This document shows positions 1-11,100 of a stretch of 64,000 bases of DNA, in pieces. Source of the stretch: Saccharomycopsis malanga (Eukaryota; Ascomycota; Saccharomycetes; Ascoideales; Saccharomycopsidaceae); NCBI GenBank assembly GCA_004014935.1, contig CP025321.1, positions 2,542,001 to 2,606,000 on the forward strand, in the 5' to 3' direction. The translations under genes and the position numbers were made by a program. Below the pieces are notes generated by a model. That model did not search any database. It saw only the letters and a list, made by a program, of their open reading frames with translations, and was not told the origin of the DNA. Numbering within the stretch: position 1 is the stretch's first letter; each line of letters opens with the position of its first letter.

Positions 1-1245
1 TTTGAAAAAAATTAGGTGAGAGTTTTCGTACGATATATCAACAAGCATACACTAAAAAAGCACGAATAAGACCACATAATGTTTCCCGGTCTTTATTTTA
101 TTGGATGGGTCACTTTTACAATAATTGGAACTGTAGTTTGGGCGACAGTGGCGTTTAAAGCCATTTTTTTGCTCAAGAGACCAAGGGTACACCCTATGAT
201 CTTAAATCAAAATTTCGCCTTTGGCACGTGATAGTTTTCTTGTATAAAGTTATATACTGTTGATAAGATTGAGGGTGGTAATTTGGCTATATTAAAGGAG
301 CCTTAAACGGCACATCCAAAAGTCATCATAATTCTTTGTCTATGTTGAGAGAAACTTATCTCCCGTGATCTATCAATGAAGCAGTAATATATTCATGCTG
401 CTCTGTTTCTAGTGCCTCTATAATACTTTTCGTGTATTTTGAGGCTTACCACTGGATTAGCCGAAAATGAACTTTAGAAAGGCAATCAGGAAAGATAATT
501 ATCAAAATTGTTTGGGTTTTTCGTTTTGCAATAATTGTATTTTGCACACTTTCCGGCGGACAAATCCACACTAAAGTTTTAAAAAAAAATACCGATGGCT
601 AAATCAAGCTTGCTTTTTATGACAAGCATAAACATTAGTAAAAAAACCCAAATGCTGTAAAATAGAATACATATAAAAGTTGATGAAACTGTAAAAAGGT
701 ATAGCCATGCATGTCGACGCATAGCACATGCGTTCATAACAGAATATATATAGGATGTAATTTGCAGTTTAGAAAGGTAGGACATATATTGTGGACAAGA
801 CTCAGTATTGCTATGAGAAGAAAAACGCTTTTCCTAGGCGGCTGTAGGTGTTTGTAGGTTATAAAATCGATTAGGCTGTATAAATGTTTCTCGGGTTGGC
901 TGCAGCGTACATACGTATGATTATACTTAACTAGACGTTAACAATTGTTTTAAGATGAAACTTGAAAGTTTTTATTTGTATAAATCTCTGGATAAGGGTT
1001 GCTTGATGCAAACTACTCTTCTGGTTGCCTAATGGACCACCTCATATAGTAGTACACGTGATTTCGAGACACGGTTGACAGTGTGTTTTCTTGTCCGAAA
1101 GAGATGATTACACCTCAATCAGTTTGACGAGTACAGATGAGGGCAAGAAGTAGCACATTTTGGATACCGGATTGAGCTATTGAACTGATCTTTTGGCGTG
1201 AATTTTTGGTGTGACTTTTTCTATTTTTATTTTGGCTGACGTAAA
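1..1245. other. Intergenic region upstream of CRN1
   Basis: No recognised gene lies here. A 50-codon ATG frame at 79-231 is listed separately. The rest is AT-rich sequence with frequent stops in all frames and no convincing tRNA or repeat. The last few hundred bases should contain the CRN1 promoter. Confidence 0.6.
79..231 (+). CDS. Candidate small membrane protein (50 aa), unrecognised
   Basis: A short ATG-started frame would encode 50 residues. Residues 5-32 are strongly hydrophobic (LYFIGWVTFTIIG, then VVWATVAFKAIFLL) and are followed by a basic stretch KRPRVHP, as in a single-pass tail- or signal-anchored protein with a positive flank. I recognise no family. Short hydrophobic frames arise by chance in AT-rich DNA, so this is only a candidate. 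Conservation of the frame in related yeasts would decide. Confidence 0.25.
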   Translation: MFPGLYFIGWVTFTIIGTVVWATVAFKAIFLLKRPRVHPMILNQNFAFGT

Positions 1246-3281
1246 ATGAGGTAAGTTGTTAATGTGAGATGCGTAGACCAAATGTGAAATCCAGTAACTA
1301 ACAAGTGGGTAGTGGCAGATTTGTTCGTGCTTCGAAATATAGACATGTATTTGGCCAGGCTGCCAAAAAGGAGCTTTCGTATGACAATCTCAAGATTAGC
1401 AAGAATGCGTGGGACTCGAATTTGATCAAGGCAAACTCCAAGTATTTGTCAGTGAATTGGGAGTCTTCAGGCGGAGGAGCATTTGCAGTTATTCCTTTGA
1501 AAGAGGTTGGAAAAAGCCCCGACGTGGTTCCTCTTTTCCGGGGCCATACTGGAGCAGTTTTGGACACGGATTTCAACCCGTTCAACGAGCGAGTTGTCGC
1601 GTCTTCGTCAGATGATGGCAAGATAGCCATCTGGGAGATTCCCGAGGATTATTCTTTCTTCGACTACACCAACTCTGACGGCGAGCCAAAGGCAATAAAG
1701 CCAGTGAAAAAGTTGGCTGGACACTTGAGAAAAGTGGGCCATTTGAAATACCATCCTTTGGCAGAAAACATTCTTGTAAGTTCTTCTAACGATTACTCTG
1801 TCAAAGTATGGAATGTAGAAACTGGCAAGGCAATCTTGACTTTGCAGCATAAAGATTTGGTCACCTCTTTTGCATTCAGCTATGACGGCAACAGACTTGC
1901 CACCACTTCCAGAGATAAGAAAATTAGAGTCTGGGATTTAAGAACTGGCGAGCTTTTGCAAGAGGGTGCTGGCCATGGTGGTGCAAAGAACTCCAGATGT
2001 GTGTGGCTTGGTAAAGCCAACCGAATTGCCACCACTGGGTTTTCCAGATTGTCGGACCGTCAAATTGGTGTTTGGGATGCAGACAATATTTCTGCTGGTC
2101 CGATTGGCGGTTTTTACAATATCGATGCTTCTGCTGGTATTTTGATGCCCTTTTTTGACGACTCCACCAATCTTTTGTTCCTAGCTGGCAAGGGTGATGG
2201 CAACATCCGTTATTACGAATTCACCCCGCAAGATGACGAGTTATACGACATCTCTGAGTTCCAGTCGGGCGATCCTCAAAGAGGCTTTGCTGTAGCACCA
2301 AAACATGCTGTGAATGTCAAGGAAACAGAGATCCTTAGAGCCTACAAGACCGTTAAGGACACCACCATTGAACCAATATCCTTTATTGTGCCAAGAAGAG
2401 CCGAAATGTTCCAGTTTGATTTGTATCCAGACGCTCCATCCACTGAACCTGCCATGACCGCTGACGAGTGGATTGCTGGCAAAAAAGTTAACGGTCCTAT
2501 TCTTTTTAATGTAGAATCATTGTATGATGAAGACGTAGAAGTAGTGCTCAGCAAAACACAAGCTGAAACTTCTAAACAAGCTCCAGAACAAGAAAAACCC
2601 AAGCCAAAAGAAGAAACTAAACAAAAAGAAGAATCTAAACAAAAAGAAGAATCTAAATCAAAAGAAGAAACTAAACCAGTTCAATCTCCTGCTTCTCCTA
2701 AAATATATCAAGCACCTAAGAAATCAATTGACGACTTGTTAGAAAACAAAGAAGTGAACGATTTGCTAAAAAAGGCTGAAAGTTTGGATGGTTATAACAA
2801 AAAAGAATCTCCAGAAGATCATGACAATGATGATAATGATGAATTTGTATCTCAATACAAGGATGAACCAGTAAAAACTAAATCCATTCCTAAACCAGAA
2901 ATCAAGTCTGAGATTCCAAAACCTTCGTCTCCACCAGCTGAACCAAAATCTCTTCAAACTTCTGCTCCAAAATTTGAGACAAAAGTCGAACCAAAAGCTG
3001 AACCAAAAGAAGAAAGTGTAGACAAAGCTGCTGCTACTACAGAACCTGCTGTTGAAGCCCCATCTTCCACTGCCGCTGCCTCTGCTGCTGCCGCTGCTGC
3101 TAGCAAACCTGCTGCCGGTTCCACTAAAGGTGGTGCAACCTTGAAAGGAACTGTGGAAAAATTGGCCTTGTTGGTCGACAAGTTGGAAACTCAAATTTCC
3201 ACCTTGCAAGAAGCCAATTCAGCCAAGGACACCAAATTGGAGGAACTCGAGGCCAAAATTAACCAATTGTTGAAGAAATAA
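1246..3281 (+). CDS. CRN1: Coronin, actin-binding WD40 protein, spliced
   Basis: This is coronin, which bundles F-actin and regulates the Arp2/3 complex at cortical patches. The coding sequence is 1246-1250 joined to 1313-3281 (657 aa). Exon 1 is only ATGAG. The 62-nt intron starts GTAAGT at 1251, has TAACTAAC at 1295-1302 and ends TAG at 1312. Splicing yields the family N-terminus MSGRFVRASKYRHVFGQ, whereas the unspliced frame has no ATG there. Residues 1 to about 400 hold the WD40 beta-propeller, with repeats such as VSSSNDYSVKVWN and TTSRDKKIRVWD. Residues about 420-600 are low-complexity, with KEE and KQKEES repeats, acidic blocks and an alanine run. The last 40 residues form the trimerising coiled coil (KLALLVDKLETQISTLQE). 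The length matches the yeast protein (about 650 aa). Confidence 0.95.
2605..2677 (+). repeat. 18-bp coding tandem repeat in CRN1
   Basis: About four imperfect copies of an 18-bp unit (AAAAAGAAGAATCTAAAC type) encode the charged KEE-TK/SK repeats in the linker of coronin. The unit length is a multiple of three, so copy-number change keeps the frame. Confidence 0.85.
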
Positions 3282-4235
3282 ATCTTCCGCTATGTAAAAC
3301 CATGTATGTTTTAACCCCTGTTTTGTTCTGTACTTTGTGTATTTTTATATTAATATACATGTTTGATTTATATTGATCAAGGCGTATTATTTTAACGTTT
3401 AAAATGGGTGTTATAATCGGTTAAAAAGTTGAAGCCCAATTCTCTTCATTTTCACAAAAATTTGATTATTGCCTCCTTTCTTTTATTGAAGAAATTGAGA
3501 ACTGACAATTACGCGGCTTACTGGCTCTCTACTAACTGATGCTTTGCTTGAATATTTGATGGGCTGGGGAGGAAGCATTGAGCTATGTCTAATCCATTAT
3601 CAAGACAGCCAACCGCATTCATTCCATGATAAATTGTAAAAGATTGAGACACGTAATTGAAATGGAGAAATACTTGGCTGTCTTGGAGTCACCTACCATG
3701 CTTGAACGTCTGTTATGTTCTTTTTGCCCCATAGTTTTACCCATATATGCTTAATATTCTTACGATGCACGTATGAAAATACATGCTTCTTAACTAAATA
3801 TAAACCTTTAATTCAACTGTATTATATAAAAAGAACTGTTGTCAAATCATTTCATACTTTAGAGCTATCTAGCAAAAATAACCACGTTTCTCTATGATTC
3901 CACACTATCACTTCAATGCTCATAATATATACCATTCTGGCGGGTTTTTTTGTATAATGAATATTTCAATATTTTTCTTCGATGAAGCTCTGCGCTCGGC
4001 TTTAACATTTATATAATATATATAATATAAGAGTGGCTTCATAATTTGTATATTGCTGCTCAATTTATTTGAAATTTTTGCGGCTGAATTGTTCCGGCAT
4101 TATCTTGTTTTTATTTTAACGGCAGTTTTCCCTGTAACTGGTGTGTTTTGCTGTGATTGCTAGATCTGTGATTGCTAGATCAGAACTGATGGTTGGTTGC
4201 CACTCAGTGAGCAGATTTCTTTAGTTGCCAATTCA
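3282..4235. other. Intergenic region CRN1 to MAG2
   Basis: No gene is recognised. It holds the 3' end of CRN1 and the promoter of MAG2, an AT-dinucleotide-rich stretch near 4010-4035, and a perfect 15-bp tandem duplication just before MAG2. Confidence 0.6.
4151..4180 (+). repeat. Perfect 15-bp tandem duplication upstream of MAG2
   Basis: CTGTGATTGCTAGAT occurs twice head to tail, ending about 55 bp before the MAG2 ATG, so it probably lies in the 5' leader. Confidence 0.9.
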
Positions 4236-6335
4236 ATGGGCAAAGCAGATCAATCAGGTAATATTGTAGACAAATATAACATGGCCGAAAATACGTTTGC
4301 TGGCACCAGCGCGGAGATGAAGACTTCTCTGGCAACGGGGAATGGCGATAAACAGCAAGTGTCAAAGAAAAAGTCGTTCAACAATCGTAAAAAGTTCAAT
4401 AGCACCCAGAACAGCTATTCGAAAAAGCAGCTGCACAAGAAGAACCAAGGCAAAAGTTCTACGTTTGATTATGATGGATACGAAGACGATCTTATACAAC
4501 AGCAGATACTTGCTTCTCAGATTGGAAGTAGGAATAAAAAAGGACAAATTTCCATCAATCATTTGTTGGACTTCTCATTGCCCGAACGAGAACCTGTAGC
4601 AAACCCACACAGAGGGCCAAAAGGACAGCGCAAATATCAAAAATATAGCCAGAAGAGCTCATTACACTTGGCCGGTAAGGCATTTATCAATGCAAATTAC
4701 CGTTTCATAGCGGATTATCATGGAAATTACGGACAACAAAAGATTGATCCCAATATCCCATTGGAAAACCACGACATTCTTCGGGTGATTATCCGAAATG
4801 CCAATGCCTGTCCTATTTGTCTTGAAGAAGGCGAAGGAACTGTAGCTCCTCGGATGGTCAGCTGTGGACATTGTTTCTGTTACACCTGTCTTCTCCAGTA
4901 TTTAGACACAGACAATTACAAGGAGAAGAAAGAAGCAGCTGTCAAAGGAGCAACGTATAAAAAGAAAAAGAAGGAATGTCCATTGTGTGCGATGAAAATA
5001 GATCCGGAGGAAATCTTCCCTGTGCTTTACGACAGCTCCTCGTTTGACGAAAAGTTTGAAACCCCAAAGGTTAATGAAGATGCCATATTCAAGCTCATGG
5101 TGAAGCCACATGACTCGGTACTAGCTCTTCCTGTAGCAAACAATCCTGATTTTGCCAAGTTGGGCGACTTTCCTTTGTGCTGTGAGGAAGATGGCGACAG
5201 AAACTTGAACAAGGATGTCTTTCCTTACGCTAGAATCATGAAAGGCAACTTAGATTTCGTCATAAGCCAATACCAAAAAGACATAAATGAAATCAATAAA
5301 ACCTTCACTAATGACGAGGCAATGTTTGGCAGTTCTACCGAAAAATACGTCAAGCAGGCAATACGGCTCATTGACAACAAAATCCTGTCTCTCAAAAACA
5401 GTTTTGGACAATCTGAAACATACAAACCAGAAAACACAGATTTCAATGAGAATTTAATGGAAAAATTGACAATCAACGATGATAACAAAGGCCACGATGT
5501 AATGAAAACCTACAATGCTAATAATGCTTACTTCTATTATCAAACAAACTTTGGTGCTACTATCAAATATTTATTGTCAGCATTGGACGTGAAAATCCTC
5601 AAGGCAATCTTCCACGATTACAACTGTTTCCCTTCAACTCTTGTTCTTCCCGTGGAAAACATCCTGTATGGCGAGGTGTTGACAGAAAAAAACGTTTCCA
5701 GGTACAAATACGTGGCACACTTCCCATTTGGCACAGAGTTGGCGTTTTTGGAGATCAACTGGTTGCTAGGCAAGAAAGACACCACCAGCTTCAGATTGCC
5801 CGATAACGTCTACTCCATGTTCAAAAAAGAGATTCAGAACCGGTCTAGAGTGAACAAAAGACGTCTTCAGACAGAAGAACATAATCGAAAAGTTGCGCTC
5901 CGCAATTTGGAACTCAAAACAAAAGAGTTTTACCAGCGCGAAAACGAGGCTTATCTATACCCTCATGGACAATCTGAACAACGTAATTATGATTATTATG
6001 AGCCAGAACCTTACGTGCCCATCGATGGAAATCCTGACGACTTTTTCCCATTGCCAAATGAAACTGCCACTAATAATCCATTAGCTGACGACAAACAGAA
6101 CCCTGCCAATGAAACAGAACCTCCAGCAGATTACACAACAACAGTCTGGGGAACCAAGATACGTAAGTCAACCTTAGAGGATCTCAATGATGACGACGAC
6201 TACGATGATACCGGTATCGATACTGAAGAGCTTTTACGTCAAGTACAGGCGCAGAAAGATGCCAATACAGGCAAAGGCAAGAAAAAAAAAGGAAAACGGC
6301 TAGTGTTGGTTAGCAGTAGCACCAGAGGAGGTTGA
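4236..6335 (+). CDS. MAG2: RING-finger ubiquitin ligase, Mag2/RNF10 family
   Basis: The 699-aa protein has one C3HC4-type RING finger near residues 190-250: CPICLEEG, then SCGHCFCYTC, then CPLC. A lysine-rich insertion precedes the last pair. The arrangement and overall layout (basic disordered N-terminus, RING, long C-terminal region, acidic tail, lysine-rich end) fit the Mag2/RNF10 family. Family knowledge: these ligases ubiquitinate 40S proteins such as uS3 during surveillance of defective small subunits. The ATG at 4236 was chosen because the frame extends further upstream only through non-ATG codons and the nearest upstream ATG (4189) is out of frame. The repeated DDDDYDD block before the C-terminus is unusual. 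The RING is certain; the orthology is likely. Confidence 0.82.
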   Translation: MGKADQSGNIVDKYNMAENTFAGTSAEMKTSLATGNGDKQQVSKKKSFNNRKKFNSTQNSYSKKQLHKKNQGKSSTFDYDGYEDDLIQQQILASQIGSRNKKGQISINHLLDFSLPEREPVANPHRGPKGQRKYQKYSQKSSLHLAGKAFINANYRFIADYHGNYGQQKIDPNIPLENHDILRVIIRNANACPICLEEGEGTVAPRMVSCGHCFCYTCLLQYLDTDNYKEKKEAAVKGATYKKKKKECPLCAMKIDPEEIFPVLYDSSSFDEKFETPKVNEDAIFKLMVKPHDSVLALPVANNPDFAKLGDFPLCCEEDGDRNLNKDVFPYARIMKGNLDFVISQYQKDINEINKTFTNDEAMFGSSTEKYVKQAIRLIDNKILSLKNSFGQSETYKPENTDFNENLMEKLTINDDNKGHDVMKTYNANNAYFYYQTNFGATIKYLLSALDVKILKAIFHDYNCFPSTLVLPVENILYGEVLTEKNVSRYKYVAHFPFGTELAFLEINWLLGKKDTTSFRLPDNVYSMFKKEIQNRSRVNKRRLQTEEHNRKVALRNLELKTKEFYQRENEAYLYPHGQSEQRNYDYYEPEPYVPIDGNPDDFFPLPNETATNNPLADDKQNPANETEPPADYTTTVWGTKIRKSTLEDLNDDDDYDDTGIDTEELLRQVQAQKDANTGKGKKKKGKRLVLVSSSTRGG

Positions 6336-6879
6336 AGGTGAAGTTTTATAATGGCATTGCTTTCTTTTGAATTTTTTATTTCATGTTTTTTAATAAAAAT
6401 GTATATATTTTTGATTTTTGGCGAAACTGTAATTGGTAACTTTTGTAAAGCAGATTGGTTGGGTTGGGTCAGTATTGGAAAAAGGGCTACGGATTCATAT
6501 TTGAGAGTTGTGTATTGTGTCAAATTACTATCTTGGCATTTGTTTGCCATTTTAAATTTGATTCATTTGATTTTCAAACTTTCTTGACTGTTTTTGAACA
6601 CATATGGTCCAAGTATGTCATACTTTTCGTCTGATAAATGCCTAACTTGAAATTGTCAATTGCAATTAGGTAATTAGTAAAGAACAAGTTTAAAAGAGCA
6701 TTAGAATTCTACTCCGATTGAGGCGTCATTCAAATGGTACATTCGTACATTATCTTACATATTATTCTAAACTGTGTTAGGTATGTATATTTGTTTTTGA
6801 TGATTATTTTGATTTCCCTTCGAGACTTTTTTTAGTGGTATTTATAGTTATACATGTTGAGACTTGTAAATGCGAACGA

Positions 6880-6995
6880 ATTTTGATATTTACATATTTC
6901 AGCATAGCAAAATTTTGGTATTTACATACTTCATCATACAAAAATATTTTCAGCATATTTTAACATATTCAAACATATTTCAGCATATTTGGGTA
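6880..6995 (+). repeat. Degenerate short AT-rich repeats
   Basis: TTTTG(A/G)TATTTACATA occurs twice and TTTCAGCATA-like words about four times within 115 bp. The copies are imperfect and unevenly spaced. I assign no function. Confidence 0.6.
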
Positions 6996-7389
6996 TCTCC
7001 ATGGATGTACAATTAATATAGTATATAATTTAAACTCTTGAACATCATACTCCACTTTTCTCTCATATAACAAGCCAATAAGGCGTAAATACTTTACGGA
7101 GTATCAAGTATTACGACCTGTATCAAGAAATATGTAAGATTTTCAGCTGTTCTCTTATGCCATCGGCATATACCTTACTATGTGAAGAATTCTATATTGA
7201 CACTGCGGTGCCAGGGCTTTGGGGTGAAGATGATAAACGAAGGGAATAGATAGTGTACTATGAAGGGTTCAGAAGAAAAGAGGCAATGCAATACCAGTGA
7301 AGGAAAGAGATGAAGGTTTGAATAAATTACTGATTGGTAAAACCCAATGGGGAAAAATAATAGTCTTTATAGTAACAATTATAATTTAT

Positions 7390-7625
7390 TTGGTATAGCA
7401 GGTATGATAGTATTTGCACCAAAATTTACAACACCATTTGGTAGCACCTATAATAGTATTTACGCCAAAATCTACAACACCATTTGGTAGCATGTATAAT
7501 AGTATTTACATCAAAAATTACAACACCATTTGGCAGCATGCATAATAGTATTTATACCAAAATCTACAACACCATTTGGTATAACAGGTTTAATAGTATT
7601 TACGCCAAAATCTACAACACCATTT
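7390..7625 (+). repeat. 46-bp minisatellite, about five copies
   Basis: The word ATAGTATTTA-CC-AAAAT-TACAACACCATTTGG (conserved core, point differences between copies) recurs with ATAG at 7407, 7453, 7499, 7545 and 7593, giving spacings of 46, 46, 46 and 48 bp. The period is not a multiple of three, so it is non-coding. It lies about 500-700 bp upstream of the flippase gene. Confidence 0.9.
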
Positions 7626-8112
7626 ACATCAAAAACATTCACTATAGCACCTACATATAGCACTACTTCGGTAAACATTTTTTTTGGCCGACAGGGCGTT
7701 AAAATTGCCCGAAAGGGTGTTAAAATTTTATCACGCCAACCTTACTGAACCGTATTAATAAACATTATAAATTATACGGCAACCGGAACAAATTTTTTTG
7801 GAAATACCATTAGCATTGTAAAGACCGGATATATCGGCTCCCGGGTATTTTAGGCAAAAAAAGGGTTTATTTATTGTATACAGGACTATATAAGCTCTAT
7901 AGACGGGACGGATAGGGAGACGCGGATTGGACTAAGCGCACGCCGGATATTTAGTGAAAAAAAAGGTCTTTACAACTGTTCTTTATGGGTATGAGAAGAG
8001 ATTAGACGTGTTGATCTGGGAACGAGGGCGATTTAATAGGCGGATATTGTCAGGAGTTGCTTAGGAGGTGAAACAGGTAAATCTGGTGATAAAAACAGAC
8101 GACGCTAGAAAG

Positions 8113-11100
8113 ATGACGGGGTCACGGCCTGTAATTAATGTGAATGGGAAGCCTCAGGAGGAAGCTCAGTTCACAGAGTCTTCGAGAACATCACTTATAC
8201 GTTCGCCCATGTACAACAATCCGTTTGAGACGGAGTCGACGTTCAGACAGAAGCCCAGTGGTCGCCAGCCGGACACGGAGGACGACCGGTTCACGGATAA
8301 CGGAAGTTTTGACTTTTCAGAGAATGCGTTTGATGATTCCAATGCTTATGACAACTCCAGACAAAATGTGTCTGTTTCAAACCAAAGTGTAGATACTGTA
8401 GAGCATACGGGACAGCCGACACATCCGCAGTCGCCAGACGTGTCCATGTTTTCCTACGATCATGTGCAGAACAATTCCATTCCGCAAGTATCGCGGTTTG
8501 CTACTCCAGCGTACAACAGCAGCTCAGACCGGTTTCTAGAGGAGCCCAAGCGAGGGCGGCATCGCTATGAGTTGGACAGCTTGAATGAAAACGAATCTGT
8601 GCTGTCGTTTTCCAAAGGAAACAATGTAAACTATTCCTTGTCTGAGGTGGGCACCATTAACGACAAGAGTCTTGACTCGAGTCTTCATAGAAAAGGCACA
8701 GTGATGAAGAGAAACAGATGGGGCACCCAGCGGTACAAGTCTGGAAAGCCCAAGAAGCCCACAAGAGCAAAGACACTTAAATGGAAATCCGAGGCAGAAA
8801 CCGATGGATTGGCCCGTAGAGGGACGTTTAGAAAGACCTCGTTGAACCGTAAGCTTCTGATGATGAGCCATCATGGGAACCATGCTAATGGAGACGACTT
8901 TTCGGAGGAAGAAAAGGATGCGGTGAATCGTAGTTCAGAACAACGACGTGTTTTTTTTAACATGCCGTTGCCATCAGAAATGGTTGACGAGGAAAATAAC
9001 CCTGTAATTCTGTATGCGCGAAACAAGATTAGAACTACCAAATACACACCTCTTACATTTGTGCCTAAGAATCTCTACATACAGTTCCGCAATGTGGCCA
9101 ACATATACTTTTTGATTTTAATTATTCTTGGCTTTTTCTCTGTCTTTGGTGTCCCAAACCCAGGGCTTTCCATGGTGCCTTTGATCGTGATTGTGGCCAT
9201 CACTGCCGTGAAGGACGCCATTGAGGACTCACGGCGAACAGGTTTGGACATGGAGTTAAACAATACAGTCACACATATTCTCACTGGTGTCGCCAACCCA
9301 AATGTGTCTGAAGACAGTGTTTCGATGTGGAGAAAGTTCAAGAAGCTCAATTCGCGTCTTCTCTTCCAGTTTATTCACTTTTTGAAAAGCCATCTAAGTG
9401 CCGAGGCGCGGCGTAAGCGGAAACTCGAACAATTGCGTAAGCAAAAGAAAATTGATGATCCTGTTACTGAACAGCGCAAATCTTTTGAAAGTTTTGAAAC
9501 ACAAGCCTACAAGAACAAAAACATACCAATGGAAGATCTCAAATCTGTCAGAACAAGTGACACCACCATAAATAATGAAAACGATCCAAACAACCCATTC
9601 AAAGGTCCGTCGCTTGTTGACCGTAGTATCGCAGCTCCTGGAAAAGCCCGTTTTGAGAAAAAGTTTTGGAAAGAAGTGCAAGTTGGCGACATTGTGCGGA
9701 TCCATAACAATGACGAATTGCCTGCAGATATTGTGATTTTGTCCACGTCCGATTCTGATGGAGCATGTTATGTTGAAACAAAGAATTTGGACGGAGAGAC
9801 CAATTTGAAGGTTCGACAGTCGCTTAAATGTTCTGCTGATCTCAGACATTCAGCAGATTGCGAACAAGCCAAGTTTTGGGTCGAAAGTGAGGGTCCTCAC
9901 GCCAATTTGTATTCGTACCAAGGTGTAGCCAAATATTACAATGACGAAAACGAGATTGTGAGTGATCCAATTACGATCAACAACGTGTTGCTTCGAGGCT
10001 GTTCGTTACGAAACACGAAATGGGTGATTGGATTTGTGATATTCACAGGAGACGACACCAAGATTATGTTGAATGCAGGCATCACACCCACCAAGGTGTC
10101 ACGAATCTCACGCGAGCTCAATTTCTCTGTCATCATGAACTTTGTCTTGTTGTTCATCCTCTGTCTCATTGCAGGAATTGTCAATGGTTGTTACTACAAG
10201 CGAAAGAATACGTCACGCGATTTGTATGAGTTTGGAACCATAGGAAGCACTCCTGCACTCAATGGTATTATAACTTTCTTTGTTGCTGTGATCTTGTATC
10301 AGTCTTTGGTGCCTATTTCGTTGTATATTTCCATAGAAATCATCAAAACAGCACAAGCGTTTTTCATCTATTCTGATGTGCAAATGTATTATGAAAAACT
10401 CGACTTTCCCTGCACACCTAAATCGTGGAATATTTCAGATGATTTAGGACAGATTGAGTACATTTTTAGCGACAAGACCGGTACATTGACGCAGAATGTC
10501 ATGGAGTTCAAAAAATGTACCATAAACGGCATATCCTATGGTAGAGCATACACTGAGGCGTTGGCTGGTCTTCGGAAAAGACAAGGCATTGATGTAGAAG
10601 AAGAGAGCGAGATAGAACGTGCCGCTATTGCAAATGACCGGGAAGTCATGTTGAACGACTTACGGCAATTGGCTACAAATTCACAGCTTGCTGAAGACGA
10701 AATCACATTTATTTCTAGTGATTATGTCAAAGATTTGCGCGGGGCTAAAGGAGAAGCACAGAAAAAAGCAAATGAGCATTTCATGTTATGTTTGGCATTG
10801 TGTCATTCTGTTTTAGCAGAGCCAGACAAGAAAAACCCTGACCGGTTGGTTTTGAAAGCCCAATCGCCAGATGAAAACGCGTTGGTCGGAACAGCCAGAG
10901 ATATGGGCTTTGCGTTTCTAGGCAGAACTAAGAAAGGCGTAATTGTAGAGGTTCAGGGTGTTGAAAAAGAGTTTCAGATTCTCAACACTTTAGAATTCAA
11001 CTCCACAAGAAAGAGAATGAGTGCAATTGTGAAAATACCAGCAAAAACACCAGGGGGGAAACCAAGAGCGTTGTTGATTTGTAAAGGCGCAGATTCCATT

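Larger units (their letters stand above)
6336..8112. other. Intergenic region MAG2 to flippase gene, repeat-rich
   Basis: No gene is recognised over 1.8 kb. It contains a set of short degenerate repeats (6880-6995), a 46-bp minisatellite (about 7390-7625), and the presumed promoter of the flippase gene. Short open frames across the minisatellite are by-products of the repeat, whose unit is not a multiple of three. Confidence 0.65.

Noticed and set aside
1298-1630. Long minus-strand frames inside CRN1 (also 2342-2602, 2766-3209, 2954-3181)
   Set aside because: They are antisense shadows of the coronin gene and its low-complexity repeats, with no family motif.
4197-4235. Upstream TTG-started extension of MAG2
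   Set aside because: No ATG, and no donor or branch site was found that would supply an exon; the ATG at 4236 is adequate.
7530-7748. 72-codon frame over the minisatellite
   Set aside because: Its open character comes from the repeat, whose 46-bp period shifts frame at each unit.
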